In this document: one piece after another, positions 1 to 11,540 of the stretch
Position numbering within the stretch: position 1 is the stretch's first letter
How the letters are laid out: each line of letters begins with the position of its first letter
The notes under the pieces: model-generated
Told to the model about the DNA's origin: nothing
Databases searched by the model: none
The model's input: only the letters and a program-made list of their open reading frames with translations
Position numbers and translations under genes: made by a program
Assembly (NCBI GenBank): GCA_030685235.1
Contig: MU839087.1
Coordinates: 1 to 64,000 of the forward strand
DNA length: 64,000 nucleotides
From: Copromyces sp. CBS 386.78
Taxonomy: Eukaryota > Ascomycota > Sordariomycetes > Sordariales > Sordariaceae
Direction: 5' to 3'

Positions 1-249
1 TGCAGGCCACCCTGGTAAGCCTTGCAGGCACCCCTGCCTGGGCAGTGCCTCGGCAACCCTCTACGAGGGATGGGGTTATATATATAGAAGAATTTTAACA
101 ACGAATATTTAATCGAATAAAATCGATAAAAATCAACCAAAAATATAAGGCATATATTTATAGTATATAATACCTATATATAGTTGCTTATACTCGTATG
201 GTATAATATGGACCCGTAAATCCGTTATAGATATATATTTTATATAATA
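1..249. other. window edge, GC-rich stub then AT-rich decay
   Basis: The first ~75 bases are GC-rich and not RIPped (short CAGGCACCCCTGCCTG inverted motif at 27-42). After that the base composition turns abruptly AT-rich. No coding frame is recognised. It may be the far end of the MULE transposon or of a neighbouring element cut by the window edge. Confidence 0.4.
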
Positions 250-830
250 TCTATATTAAGACTAACAGTTAGTTAGCGGTTTAGTTATTACTTTATAAAT
301 TCCTTATTTATCGTTAGGTTGCTATATAAAATTAATAGTAATAGCGGCGTCTTTAGCTTCTTTTAGGTCGTCCTCTTTTAAATTATTATTAATATGTTTA
401 TTAGGTTTAGTATTATTAAGTTTAGTATTATTAGGGGTAGCCGCTAGGCCTTAATACGATAGAGGATTAAGGCTATTACTATTTAAGTCCCGGCGAGTTA
501 GGGAGGGATTTAGTAAGTTATCGCCGGGGACTAATTTAATAGTACTTAGCTATATTTATTTCTTCTTAATATAATAATTAATATTCTTTATAATATACTA
601 TATATAGAATTGGTGCGGGATGTTTAGGTAGGTGGCGATAGCGGCCTTTTTAAATCCTCTATCGAAATCGCTAATAATAATATTCGGTTTAAGGATTTCG
701 TAATCTTCTTAGAGTTTCTTTAAGTAATTGAAATACTATTAGAAGTCTATTTAATTTTTACTATTCGAGAGATTAAACTTAACATTGAAATTGTAATTAA
801 AAGTATCGACGCTAGCGATATTAAAAAGGG
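250..830 (-). pseudogene. MULE transposase, C-terminal half (RIPped, split by Gypsy-1)
   Basis: The minus strand encodes the core of a Mutator-like (MULE) transposase. Visible are the strand NIASVDTFNYNFNV (about 785-820), then IIISDFDRGFKKAA with the second catalytic Asp (about 640-680), then a degenerate C-x-x-H helix, QFYIxYIIKNINYY, in which Cys, Trp and His codons became Tyr/stop by RIP. The family signature is 'D..KAL...F P...Q.C.WHI.KN'. The frame runs directly up to the GGAAG target duplication of Gypsy-1 and resumes at 8251. A MULE transposase cuts and pastes its element; this copy is dead through stops and interruption. Downstream of the KNI helix only degenerate frame remains. Family call is secure; exact ends are not. 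Confidence 0.8.
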
Positions 831-835
831 GGAAG

Positions 836-1067
836 TATTATAGGATTACCTATGATGGCACATAGCACTAGGCACTGCATGGTCGAGTCCATTGGCTATT
901 GGCCAATAGGACCGCATATACGTACGCACTAGTGGGCCTCGGTCTGGATCCTAGGTATGGTATAGCCTACCCTATATTTAGACCGTACTCCTCCCTCCTC
1001 CTACTTTCCTTCCTCGTATAACTACATTTATTTAACCTTACCCTTAACGGTATCCTACCTCGTAATA
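836..1067 (+). repeat. Gypsy-1 5' LTR (232 bp)
   Basis: Starts TATTATAGGATTACC and ends CGTAATA; the expected TG...CA termini appear RIPped to TA...TA. It matches 8014-8245 over its length, with transitions only in the places compared. The GC-bearing middle (CATAGCACTAGGCACTGC) is far less mutated than the element interior. Confidence 0.93.
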
Positions 1068-1319
1068 GTTAGTTGTACTTTACTATTACGCTACGCGCGT
1101 ATATTTAAAGATAAATTTATCGCCGCTATTATAAATATTTCCGACGAACTTACAATTTCGTTATATTATAATATACTTCTCCTTCGTTATACTACAATAG
1201 ACTTCTCCTTCATCGTATTATAATAGACCTCTTTTTTATCGTACTACAATAAATTTCTCTTTTATCGCTATAAAGTAGCTAACGGATATTGTACGCTATA
1301 AAGTAGCAAATATTAATTA

Positions 1320-2900
1320 AAACGATTATAATTATTTAAATAGCGGCCCCTATTATTAATTTCGACGTTATTATTTTTACAATTAATATTATCGTTAACT
1401 TTGAATACGAATAACTCTTTGAAAACGTTATAGAAACCTTTAACAGTACCGTTTTCTAATACTTAGGTAACCTAATCGCGGAGGAAATCTTTAATACCGC
1501 TTCTAAATTTACTTAATATACTACTTTTCCCTACGTTATTACTATTTTCGCCTAATTAATTTATTCGGACTTAGTTCAAACTAATACGTTCGCTAGCATT
1601 ACTTAAAATTCTTTCGAAGCTGCCTATTAGTAAATTGCTAATTAAGAAAATATTATTACTAATTTTCAATAGGAATTCGCTAACTTTCAATAGGAGGCCT
1701 AATAACTTCGTAATAATTTTATTATAATTAACGAAATTAATACTAGGTTTAAAAAGATTATTAAGACCTAAATTAAGGCCCTCAAAAAGGCTGTTCGCAA
1801 TAAAGTTATTCCGCCCGCTTCTATCCCTACCCCCGATTCTAACGACGAAATTATTATAGCTACCCAGAAAACCTATACGAATAAAGACCCCGCTGTTTAT
1901 ATTAGTAAGGATACTTTTACCGTTAAACGTATTGAGGCTTTTTAGGATTGGCGTAATAAAATTTAATTATATTAATTCTAAGATATTTAGTAATTTAATT
2001 AGGATAAACGTTATAAATTTACGTAAATCCTTTTATACTTTAGAAGTAACGCTTTTAGAATTTTATTACTATATATAATACCTATTATTAAAGAAGAGGA
2101 CCCAATTAAATAGAAGTGGGAGAGCGCGGAAGCCTTCTTTATTTATTTCGGTACTAAATATAATTATATAGACTTTACCCTCGAAATACGCTACGATTTC
2201 GAATTATTGAAGATAATTAAAGGTACAAAATAACTCGATTTCAAAGATAAGTTTATTACTATCGTTAATAAATACAATTTCAACGATACTATAAAGACTT
2301 ATTACTTAAAGATAAAAGTTACAAACGAAATCTACGATATTATCGCCTACTAGTAAAATACTTTAGCCTATAACGATTTTAACGGTTAATTTACCTTCTA
2401 TTAAAAGTTCGCTACTAACTTAAAGGAATGTAATTAGTATAATAAGATTAATATTTACTTTAAAAACAGTACTACCAGTATTAATAATACTATTGCCCCC
2501 GAACGTACCGTTAGCTAAAATAGTATTACTATAGATTTCGATACTATAAACGCCGTTAACATTTAATTAGCCCGTATAATTAATAAAGCGGTTATTAACT
2601 ACCGTATAAAGAATAGACTTTATAAGTACTACGCTTAAATTAATTACTACGCCTACGAATACTATAATAGCATTAATACTAGTATCCCTAAGGAGTAAAG
2701 GGAACGCGAACATTATAATTATTATATTAAAAGAAATAATAATAACCGTAGCAGACCTACTATAAGCTAGACCGGCTATAGTAATAACAATAATAATAGC
2801 GTTCGCGTTAACACTATCGCTACCGGTAAATTTACCACTCCTATTGTACCCTCCGCTCTAATTTTTACCTAATTTATAGAATACAGCACGGGAAATATAT
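1320..2900 (+). pseudogene. Gypsy-1 gag (RIPped)
   Basis: A long plus-strand frame whose stops are mostly TAA/TAG at presumed CAA/CAG positions. Near its end (2621-2662) is a zinc-knuckle relic: the C-x2-C-x4-H-x4-C spacing is kept, but all Cys and His codons have become Tyr, as expected from TGY to TAY and CAY to TAY. Gag would form the particle shell and bind element RNA. Boundaries are approximate. Confidence 0.65.
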
Positions 2901-2949
2901 TACCTCTCTACTAAATCGTTTAGAGAAGCCGTTATCTATAATAATAATA

Positions 2950-5900
2950 GAAGAGGAGGTAAATAATTTAATAAATTTAAAAGTAATTCAATTTAAGAAT
3001 TTAAATTTAAATAATTATAATAATAATTCTATCTTCCTTTTTATTTAAATTATTTATAGACTATACAATTAACAAAGTAAATATATTATTTTAATTAATA
3101 GTAAATACTCCGCTTTCACTTTTATTAATTACGGTTTTACTACCCGCTATATTATCCCGCTATTAAAGTTCCTTAAGCCTAAGGCTTTATATTTGGTAGA
3201 CAATATATTTAAAAACTTTATTACCTATTATTATAAAATTTAGCTACGGATCGGTTACTATATAGAAACAATCGCTATACTAGCCTACAACTTAGCCGAC
3301 AACTATTTTATTATTTTAAATATACCGTAGCTCAAATTTTATAACCTTACAATATTATAATTAGAGGATACCGTTACTTTTATTAATTATTATATAGACC
3401 GCTACCTTCCCGCTAACCTTTTACCCTCTTTACAATACGCACTTAAGGTTTAAAAATATATTTATACGCATTATTACAAAATTATATAAAATATAACTAA
3501 AATAGTCAGCCTTAATACCCTAATTATAAACTTCGCTCCCAATACCATTAAAGACGAACTTTCTAATACCCCGGCTATAAACCTTAACACCCTAAATCCC
3601 GCCCTAGTCGCGGGTACCGTTATTAAAACTCCTAAGCGGACTAAGCCTACTATTTACCGTATTATAGCCGGCTAGCGAAGATCCGACCCCTATTATTACA
3701 TTATAATACGTAAAACGTATTTTTTGAACGAACTAATTAACCCTATAAATATTAAAGATATAACGGCCGCCAATTTTAATTAATTGTACAAAAAATATTA
3801 TTTACGGGTATTCTATATTTTATACGTAGAATTTTATAAGATTTTAAAAGAGGCTAGAGCGGAGGAGGAAGCCCGGGCTAAAGAAGTAGAGGGGGGCGCT
3901 CTAGAGCTTAAAGAATATAGAAACAATAAAGGCGTTATTAATAGAGGGGTAGGGATAGGAATTAAATACAATTATAACTATAATTACAATATATTTAATA
4001 ATTTGGCGAACTTTACCCTAGAAATAGAATAAGAAATTTAAGACGGTAACGGCACTAAATATAAAAAATTACTAAATAAGCGTTACTACTTGTAAATTAA
4101 CGCCTACGTTAGCAAGGGATTTAAAGTTACTATTTAAACAATAAAAATCGCTAAATACATTTATTTTAATAGTAATATAAATAAGGATTTTAAACGTTAC
4201 AAAACTATTAAATTCGCCGCTAGTATTATAAAGGAAAATATGGCTAAATTTTACGAGAAAGCCGATAAACCGTTTAAAACTATCATTTAAATTAAGGAAA
4301 AACTTCCTAAATAATATTAGAATTATTTCAACATTTTTAAATTACGTAACGTAATAGTCTTACCCCCTTACCACTCTTACAATTTTAAAATCGAATTCCG
4401 TCCGAAAGAATAAGCGCCCTATATAAAATTAAAGGTATTTAACCCCAATAAACTAAATATAATTAAGAAATAAATTAACAAGAATTTTTATAACGGGTTT
4501 ATCCGCCCTTCGTAATTAGAGGCCGCTTCCTAAATCTTATTAGTATAAAAATTAAGCGGAGGTATTAAAATTTATATAAATTATAAAAGGATTAATAACA
4601 TTACTTTTAAAAGCCGTTATTTACTCCCCTTAATTAAAAAAACCTTTAACGCTATTTATAAAGCCAAGATTTTTATTAAACTAAATATTATCGCCGCTTT
4701 TAACTATATTCGCATTATAGAAGAATACGAATAATTAACGGTATTTATTACCCGCTTTAGCCTATTTAAATTATTTATCTACCTATTCGGCTTATAAAGA
4801 ATATTTAATATATTTTAGAATTACATTAACAATATCTTATACAATATTCTAAATATTTATATAACCGTTTATTTAAATAATATCCTTATTTTTTCGGATA
4901 ACAAAGAGGAATATTAGAAGTACGTAAACAATATTTTTACCCGCTTAAAGAAAGTTAATTTGTAGGTTAATATTAATAAATACGAATTTTATATTAAGAA
5001 AATTAAGTATCTTAAATTAATTATTATATTCGGCGGTATCGAAATAAACTTAAAAAAGGTTAAAACTATTATAAATTAGAAACCCCTAACATTAAAAAAT
5101 TTTTTATAAAGTTTTTTAGGATTTACTAACTTTTATTATTATTTTATTAAAGGTTTTTTAATAATAGTAGTACTATTGTACGACTTTACAAAAAAAGACG
5201 CAGAATAAATATAAACCGTAATATAGTAGTCCATTTTTAAAGCTTTAAAAGCCGCATTTACTAGCGGACTAACCTTACGTATTTACAATTAGTTTAAGAA
5301 GACAATTATTAAGATTAACGCTTCGAATTGGGCTTTTAACAATACCCTCTCCTAATATAAGGATAACGGCGTATTCTATCCAATTACGTATTTTTTAATA
5401 TAGTATTTAGTAGTAGAATATAATTATAATATTTACAATAAAGAATTCTTCGCTATTATTAAAGCCTTAGAGGAATAGCGCCTAAAATTGGAGGGCGCCT
5501 AATAATTTTTCAATATTATTATAGATTATAAGAATTTAAAGATTTTTACAACAAATAAGTAGTTTATACCCCATTATATATAATAATTATAATTCCTTTT
5601 ACATTTCAACTTTTTAATCCATTATATACTAGGATTACAAAACTTTCACCCCAATATATTAAATAGGAAGTTAGAAGATGTACCTTTAAATATAAATAAT
5701 TATCGCCTAAAAGTAAGGAATTATAAACTTATTAATTCCGTCCACTTTAAAGAAGGATATTTCTCCCTATCGGCTATAATAATTAGCAACGATTTCAATT
5801 TTAATAAAGAAATATTCTTACTATCCTTAAATACTTTAAAAGAACTAAATAAATTAACTAACAATATTATTAATAAGAATTACAACTGGTTAACCTTAAT

Positions 5901-7420
5901 ATAGGAAATAATTAATTATTTGAAGGATTTAAATCGTATTAAATAGCGCCCTTATATTAAGAAGAAATTTAAAATCGCTTTCGCCGAATATTCTACAGCG
6001 GGAAGTAAAATTTATTATAGAAGAAAAGTATTTATCGACCTTAATAATACCGTTACTTATTTACTATTCATTTACTATACCTATTTATTACTAACGGCCG
6101 GCTATCTAAGTAAAAATAAAATATAAGTATAAATAAACGAATATTAGTATTAGTTAAGTATAGCAAAAGCCGTTCGAATTTATTATAAAAGTTACCTAGT
6201 ATATTCGAAAATAAAAGTATTACAATAAATTAAAGTAGGCTATTTTAAACTTATACCTATAGCCTACGTATTATAAACAGATATTTTAATTAATTATATT
6301 TTTCCATTATTAGAAAATTTATATTTAGGCTAGAAATTTAAATATATTACTATCGTTATAGACCATTTAATAAAAATACATTACTATATCCTAACTATTA
6401 TTATAGAAGTAGAAGAATTAGTAGACCGCTTTATTAACCGTATTTATACCCTTTACAACCTACCCAATACCGTTATTTCCGATTATAATTCGTAATTTAT
6501 CTCTCTTTTTTAATTTACTATTTATAAATACCTAACTATTAAGAAATTATTAAACTCCGCTTTCTACCCTTAAACTAACATTTAAACGGAATATATTAAT
6601 ATAAAAATAGAATAATATTTACGTATTTTCGTCAATTAGGTATAAATAGATTAAGTACGATAATTATTACTAATAGAGTTCGTAAACAATAATATAATAT
6701 CCGAAATTATAAATATAATTCCCTTTTTTACTAATTACAATTTTTACCCTTATATAAATATCGAACCTACAACGGTCGTACTATTAGAAGGTTTCTCGCC
6801 GGTATAATAAAAAGAATATTTAAAGGCTAGTAAATTGTTTATTCGTTTTAAAGTTATTTAGAATTATATATATACTTCTATAAAGAAAGTATAAGACCGA
6901 TACAAAATTAATACTAATAAGAATCGGTTTAACGTACTAAAATACCGTACTAGGGATTTAATTATATTTAATACAATTAATCTTAATAACAGTAAACTAT
7001 ACAATAAGTTTTACTTACAATAGAAAGGCCCTTTTAAAGTAGATTGGACGCAATCTTATAATATTAAATTAATTTTACCCGCTAATATAAAATATTCGCT
7101 AGTATTCTACGTCTCTATAGTAAAACTTTACCGTAAAAGCCTCTTTAATTAAACCAACTTACAAAGCGACGTACGAACTAACGAAGGTAGAATTATAATT
7201 AAAATAAATAATTATAAGGAAGTAGTAGAGTAGGAGCTTAATAAATTCTTAAATTATTTTTAATAAGGAGGCAATTATCACTAATTCTATATTATAAAGT
7301 AGAAGTATTACAACTTTATTAACAAACCCCTTAATAACGTTAAAGGAATAAGGGATTCTATTATTACATTTTACTACAATTACTTAAATACCCCTATTCC
7401 GCTAGCGGTTTAAAATTGGC
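2950..7420 (+). pseudogene. Gypsy-1 pol: protease?, RT, RNase H, integrase (RIPped)
   Basis: Reverse transcriptase is recognisable from about 4430 (KLSGGIKIYINYK) through YLNNILIFS at 4870, the RIPped form of the catalytic YLDD box. RNase H follows at about 5310-5560. Integrase at about 6100-6900 shows ITIVIDHLIK, the paired Asp region TVISDYNS, and the conserved FYP.TN..TEYIN. A C-terminal segment resembling VSLLKPYRKS lies at about 7110. A short stop-free stretch at 3784-4032 is part of the pre-RT region, not a separate gene. The protease is not clearly seen. Confidence 0.88.
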
Positions 7421-7439
7421 TAGAAATTAAAACTATACT

Positions 7440-7585
7440 TCGAAAGCAGAAGGCCCTAATACCCTAAATACGCTATACAACGTTGCCCGTACCCTAAATA
7501 CGCTATACAGCATCGTCCGTACCCTAAATACGTTATACAACGAAGGCCCTAACACCTTAAATATACTATACAACGTCGCCCGCCC
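7440..7585 (+). repeat. tandem repeats (~30 bp) in the 3' part of Gypsy-1
   Basis: Four imperfect copies of a ~30-bp unit beginning CCCTAAATACGCTATACA, with one spacing of about 33 bp. They lie between the integrase end and the 3' untranslated part. Copies differ mostly by transitions. Confidence 0.75.
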
Positions 7586-8013
7586 CTATACCGCCCCCAA
7601 AACGCTTTAAACGTATTACCGACCTAAAGAAGTAAATTAATACCGCCGTAGCGGATATTACGGCCAACCGGGAAGTACGAGGGTCCGCAATTAAAATTGT
7701 AAATTAGGAATTAGAACCTTTATCCGAGGAGGACGTAAAGAAAATAGACGAATTCTTTTGCAAGGTATTTAAGAGACTAGTAAAAATTTAGTAGGGAAAG
7801 TAGCCCCCGATAAAGAACATAGAAGTACGGCTAGAAATTAAGACTTACTAATAGGGAAATAACGATAATATAACCGCTTATTTACGGATTATAGGCGTTT
7901 AATTACGGATTAAGGAGTTAGAGGACGGGGATTAAAGTAAAATTCTATTATTTTATATATATATATTAAATAAATCGTTTAAAACTCTATAAACTTCTTT
8001 TGTAGGGAGGTAG

Positions 8014-8245
8014 TATTATAGGATTACTTATAATAGTACATAGTATTAGGCACTATATAGTCGAATCTATTGGCTATTAGCCAATAGGACCACATATACG
8101 TACGCACTAGTAAGCCTCGGTCTAAATCTTAGGTACGGTATAGCCTGCTCTATATCTAGACCACACTCCTCCTTCCTCCTACTTTCCTTCCTCGTACAAC
8201 TACGTTTATCCAACCTCACCCCCAACGGTGTCCTACCCCGTAATA
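8014..8245 (+). repeat. Gypsy-1 3' LTR (232 bp)
   Basis: Starts TATTATAGGATTACTT and ends CCCCGTAATA, followed by the target duplication GGAAG. Same length as the 5' LTR. The last third is less RIPped than the corresponding part of the 5' copy. Confidence 0.93.
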
Positions 8246-8250
8246 GGAAG

Positions 8251-9100
8251 TTGAAGCGGTTAATTTATAAAAAAAAAAAGGGGTTAATTATTAATTATTA
8301 AATACTAGACCCTATAGTATAAAGTATTAAAACGCTTAAATCCGAATAATTATTATAGTTATAAGTAATAATAAATATAGGTAATAATATATAACTAGTA
8401 TATACTTTATATATATTATTAAATAATAATATATAAGGGTTTTGCTTCTATATTTCTATATATTAGTCGAAAGTTTAGAATATTTGTATAATTCGTTATT
8501 TATAATATTCGATAAAGTATTCGATGCTATAGCGGCTCTTATATTTTTCTAATAGGTCGAAAAGTATTTTCGTCGTTGTATAAGGACTATACTTTACCCA
8601 TTAGATAGATTATTGGATATTTTAAACCTTTTTATCCGTAATAGAGATATAAAGATTACGAAGTTCGATTATTAATTAATTATTAGCGAAAGTTAGGGGG
8701 AATATAATACTTTCTCTTTATTTATTATTAAAAATGCCGCTTAAATAATAAGTAATTTCTCGTATATTTATTCGAATTATACCCAATAACTTTTCGATAA
8801 TAATTTCGACGGAGCTATTGCTAGTAGATAATATTCCTAGCGAAGTTATTAACGTTAAATTTATAATTATAAGTATTTTTAATTTCTTTAATAAATTATA
8901 TATTATTTTACCTCTTCCTCAATAGGACTTTTACTTAGTATTAATAGCCCATCCTCTTTAATGCAATATTTCAAATACTTTATTCGGTAGCTTTATAGTT
9001 ACCGCTGTATATATATTAATAGTCGATTCGAACGATAAACCCCTCTTCTCCCTTCTTATTATTCTTGGAGTTACTATAAGATACTACTATAAAGTTTTAT
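8251..9100 (-). pseudogene. MULE transposase, N-terminal half (RIPped)
   Basis: Removing Gypsy-1 and one GGAAG restores a continuous minus-strand frame across the junction: INRFNFPLFNIASVDTF, matching the MULE pattern 'TYKTNR...PL..I.GV'. The YKTNR box is disturbed by an apparent one-base loss beside an 11-base A run (8269-8279). Further upstream (about 8300-8700) the frame shows N-terminal helices with many TAA/TAG. From 8700 to 9100 coding is plausible but not recognised. Confidence 0.65.
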
Positions 9101-9569
9101 TTTACGTAATAATTTTGCAATACGTCGAAGGCCGCGGCCTTATTATTGTACTTAGAGGATATAAATAGTAGTTAGGCTAGTACGGAGGGGAGAAGGGACT
9201 GTTGCCTAACGGTACGTTCGTTAAGGGACTATAGCGATTGCGTTCTTTCGCGCTGGCGGCTGCGGATTAATAATTATATAAATCTAGTAAAGGGAGCCGT
9301 AGCCCGGTTAGGAATAACCGTTCGAATCGGAGTTAATAGCATTTTAGTAGGGGATTCTGGTTAAGTACTGTTAATATAGGTTATTATAGTCGGGTAGGAG
9401 TCTGATTTATTAAATTAAATATAATACGCGAACGCGATTTGTAGGCGGGAAATATAGCGATACAATATAATATAGCGAATTCGATAATACTATACGAAAT
9501 AATAATAAAGATAACGAGATAATCGCTCAAAATAATTACGCAACAGTAGAGTAAGGTTTCGCGATAGCT
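9101..9569. other. moderately RIPped DNA, no gene seen
   Basis: Intermediate base composition with no coding frame or terminal repeat recognised. It presumably includes the 5' untranslated region and inverted repeat of the MULE element. Confidence 0.4.
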
Positions 9570-9660
9570 TTATTCAATTGCATATAAGACTAACGGTCGC
9601 TAATAGAATACGCGACGACGACGAGGTTGGGCAGCGATGTATACAGTGGGCGGTTACGCT

Positions 9661-9684
9661 GGCTGGGCGGCTGGGCGGCTGGGC
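9661..9684 (+). repeat. GGCTGGGC tandem x3
   Basis: Three perfect head-to-tail copies of an 8-bp unit in non-RIPped spacer DNA. Confidence 0.9.
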
Positions 9685-9960
9685 TTACTCAGCTGTAAAA
9701 GTGGGGATGGTCTACGTGTGCAGCCTTTTTGGTCTACGTGGCCAGGAAATGCGCCCTCGGTTACAACCTGGAACTTTCGACCAGGGTTTTTCCCCGAAAT
9801 TCTTTCCGCCTAGCCGCCCTCAATAATAAACTCCGTTATCATCATCATCGCCATCTCCTCAATCAAGTCCTAGGACATTTGGGGTTTCATGCAATACCAA
9901 AGTTTCCGGGGCAATGTCAGCACGATCGGTGTCAGCACGCCAAACCACTACATTGATCCC

Positions 9961-10102
9961 ATTCCGGTCCCAGTGCGTCGGTTCCGTCCCTCGCCTCCGA
10001 ATACTTCAGGGATGTCAATCTCAACTGTCAATACGTTAGAACCGTCATCTTGATCTCATTCCGGTGCGTTGGTTCTGTTCCGTCTTCTCGCCTCCGAATA
10101 CT
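9961..10102 (+). repeat. imperfect ~45-bp duplication
   Basis: ATTCCGGTCCCAGTGCGTCGG...CTCCGAATACT at 9961-10005 recurs with small indels and transitions at 10058-10102, 97 bp downstream. The second copy ends nine bases before the Copia-1 5' LTR. Confidence 0.75.
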
Positions 10103-10111
10103 GGCGGTTAG

Positions 10112-10283
10112 TGTCAGATTGTAGGGTGGAGATCTCGACCAGATGAGGCGAGTCCCAGTCACCTGATTAAGGTCTTGGCATTTCCGGGATACCCGAGCAC
10201 CTCCTAGACCTTCTGGAGCGGATTAGTCATATAGCTAATTTCTAGATAGTTCAATCAACCAGATCACACCAATAAATCTGACA
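10112..10283 (+). repeat. Copia-1 5' LTR (172 bp)
   Basis: TGTCAGATTGTAGGGTGG...CAATAAATCTGACA, almost unmutated. It is followed by ATTAACAGTCTGAT, a leader segment shared (inverted) with the TRIM element. Confidence 0.95.
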
Positions 10284-10329
10284 ATTAACAGTCTGATACG
10301 CGTATTACCTATTAATATAACGATTAGTA

Positions 10330-11540
10330 TTAATTAATAGTTAACAATTAATAAAACTATTACGATATCTCTTTCAAAGATTAGTAACGATACTAAGGAG
10401 AATATTGCCTACCTTAAAGATAGCAATGATTAGATCCGCTAGGAGCCTATATTTTGGTTAAAATATAATTTGGATACCCTTAAAGAATAGATCTAAAGTA
10501 AAATCGAAAGACTTATTATACTAAAATAGTTTAATCCTAACTAATATCCTATTACTAAAGAAGTAAAAGCACGGATTAAAACCGCTAAAATTAAATTTAA
10601 TAACTTTAATAATAGAACCGTCGTCGTTAACTTAGAAGAGGCAATTTAGGGAATTCCTCCAACCAAACCTAAAGAACGTAATAAAATAATTTTTAATACC
10701 TTTATTACCGAAGCGGATCTCTTTAATAAAGAACTTTTTAAATTGGAGTTTACATTCTATCCCGATAATAAGAAGGATTAGAAGGAGTTCGTAGTTGGTA
10801 ATAAGGCTATACGTACCTAAATAAAATTATTAGTTAATTATAATTTTTAAAATAATACTATAAAGGAGGAGTAGGAGATTAATAAATAGTATAAAAAATT
10901 TAAAATTATAATTAATTATAAGGTAGTTAATAAGTAGATTAAAGCCCGGAAGTAATATTAGGAGGCCGTTATTATATTTACTAAGGAATTTAAGAATTAG
11001 GGTAATTAGCTTTAAGCCTAGTTTATTATAATAAATAACGGTTAAATAATAAGTATTAGAGAGATTAAGGTCCTTAATTCCTAGTATATCGACTTTATTA
11101 ACGCAATTAAGATTGTACGCTCTAAATAATATAAAAGTATTTAGAAATTTAATAAGGAAATAGTTATTAGGACTTTTACTTTTATAGAGGTATATAAAGA
11201 CTTTAAAAAATACGGTATCGATTTTATAAAACGCGGGGTAATTCTTAAGGGAAAATATCGCAGTACTTTTAACGCTAGCGAAATTAGTATTGAATTTAAT
11301 AGTTAAAAATCTATACTTAATAATAGTTACGAGAAAAATGCCTATAATAAGGACGTTTATTAAAAAAGTAAGAATAAGAAATTTACGAGCAATAGGCTTA
11401 AGGGTACTATATTTAAAAAAAGAAAATATTAGTCGGATACGTCCGAATTTCAAATGTGTAAGAGATTTAGTCTCCTTATATATAGAATATACGAAAGATT
11501 CCTATACTCCTTTAAAGATTATTAATATATTAATTTAAAT
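10330..11540 (+). pseudogene. Copia-1 gag-like region (RIPped)
   Basis: The plus strand is translatable with RIP-type stops: ISLSKISNDTKENIAYLKDS near 10365 resembles the start of copia Gag polyproteins (a 'L.GSENW..W' motif is replaced by LKDSND*IR*EPIFW). No intact zinc knuckle is seen. Frames open on either strand here (10830-11453 minus, 11290-11538 plus) are by-products of AT-rich decay. Confidence 0.55.

Larger units (their letters stand above)
836..8245 (+). mobile_element. Gypsy-1: complete Ty3/gypsy LTR retrotransposon, RIPped
   Basis: A 7.41-kb element bounded by two 232-bp LTRs and a perfect 5-bp target duplication GGAAG (831-835 and 8246-8250). It carries gag with a zinc knuckle, then reverse transcriptase, RNase H and integrase in that order on the plus strand, which defines Ty3/gypsy. 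A purine tract (GGGAGG, about 8005-8010) precedes the 3' LTR. It inserted into the MULE transposase gene. All frames are broken by RIP-type transitions, so it is immobile. Confidence 0.95.
9570..10106. other. non-RIPped spacer with duplicated segments
   Basis: Base composition returns to normal. It contains a GGCTGGGC triplet array and a ~45-bp imperfect duplication (separate entries). Short frames here (9578-9826, 9729-9956) match nothing recognisable and are probably chance. Confidence 0.5.

Noticed and set aside
7440..7585. CCCTAAA motifs suggesting a telomere relic
   Set aside because: The motif occurs once per ~30-bp unit, not as contiguous (CCCTAA)n, and lies inside Gypsy-1.
10830..11453. 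207-codon minus-strand frame within Copia-1
   Set aside because: A Leu/Ile/Phe/Asn-rich translation typical of the reverse strand of RIPped DNA; the plus strand is copia gag.
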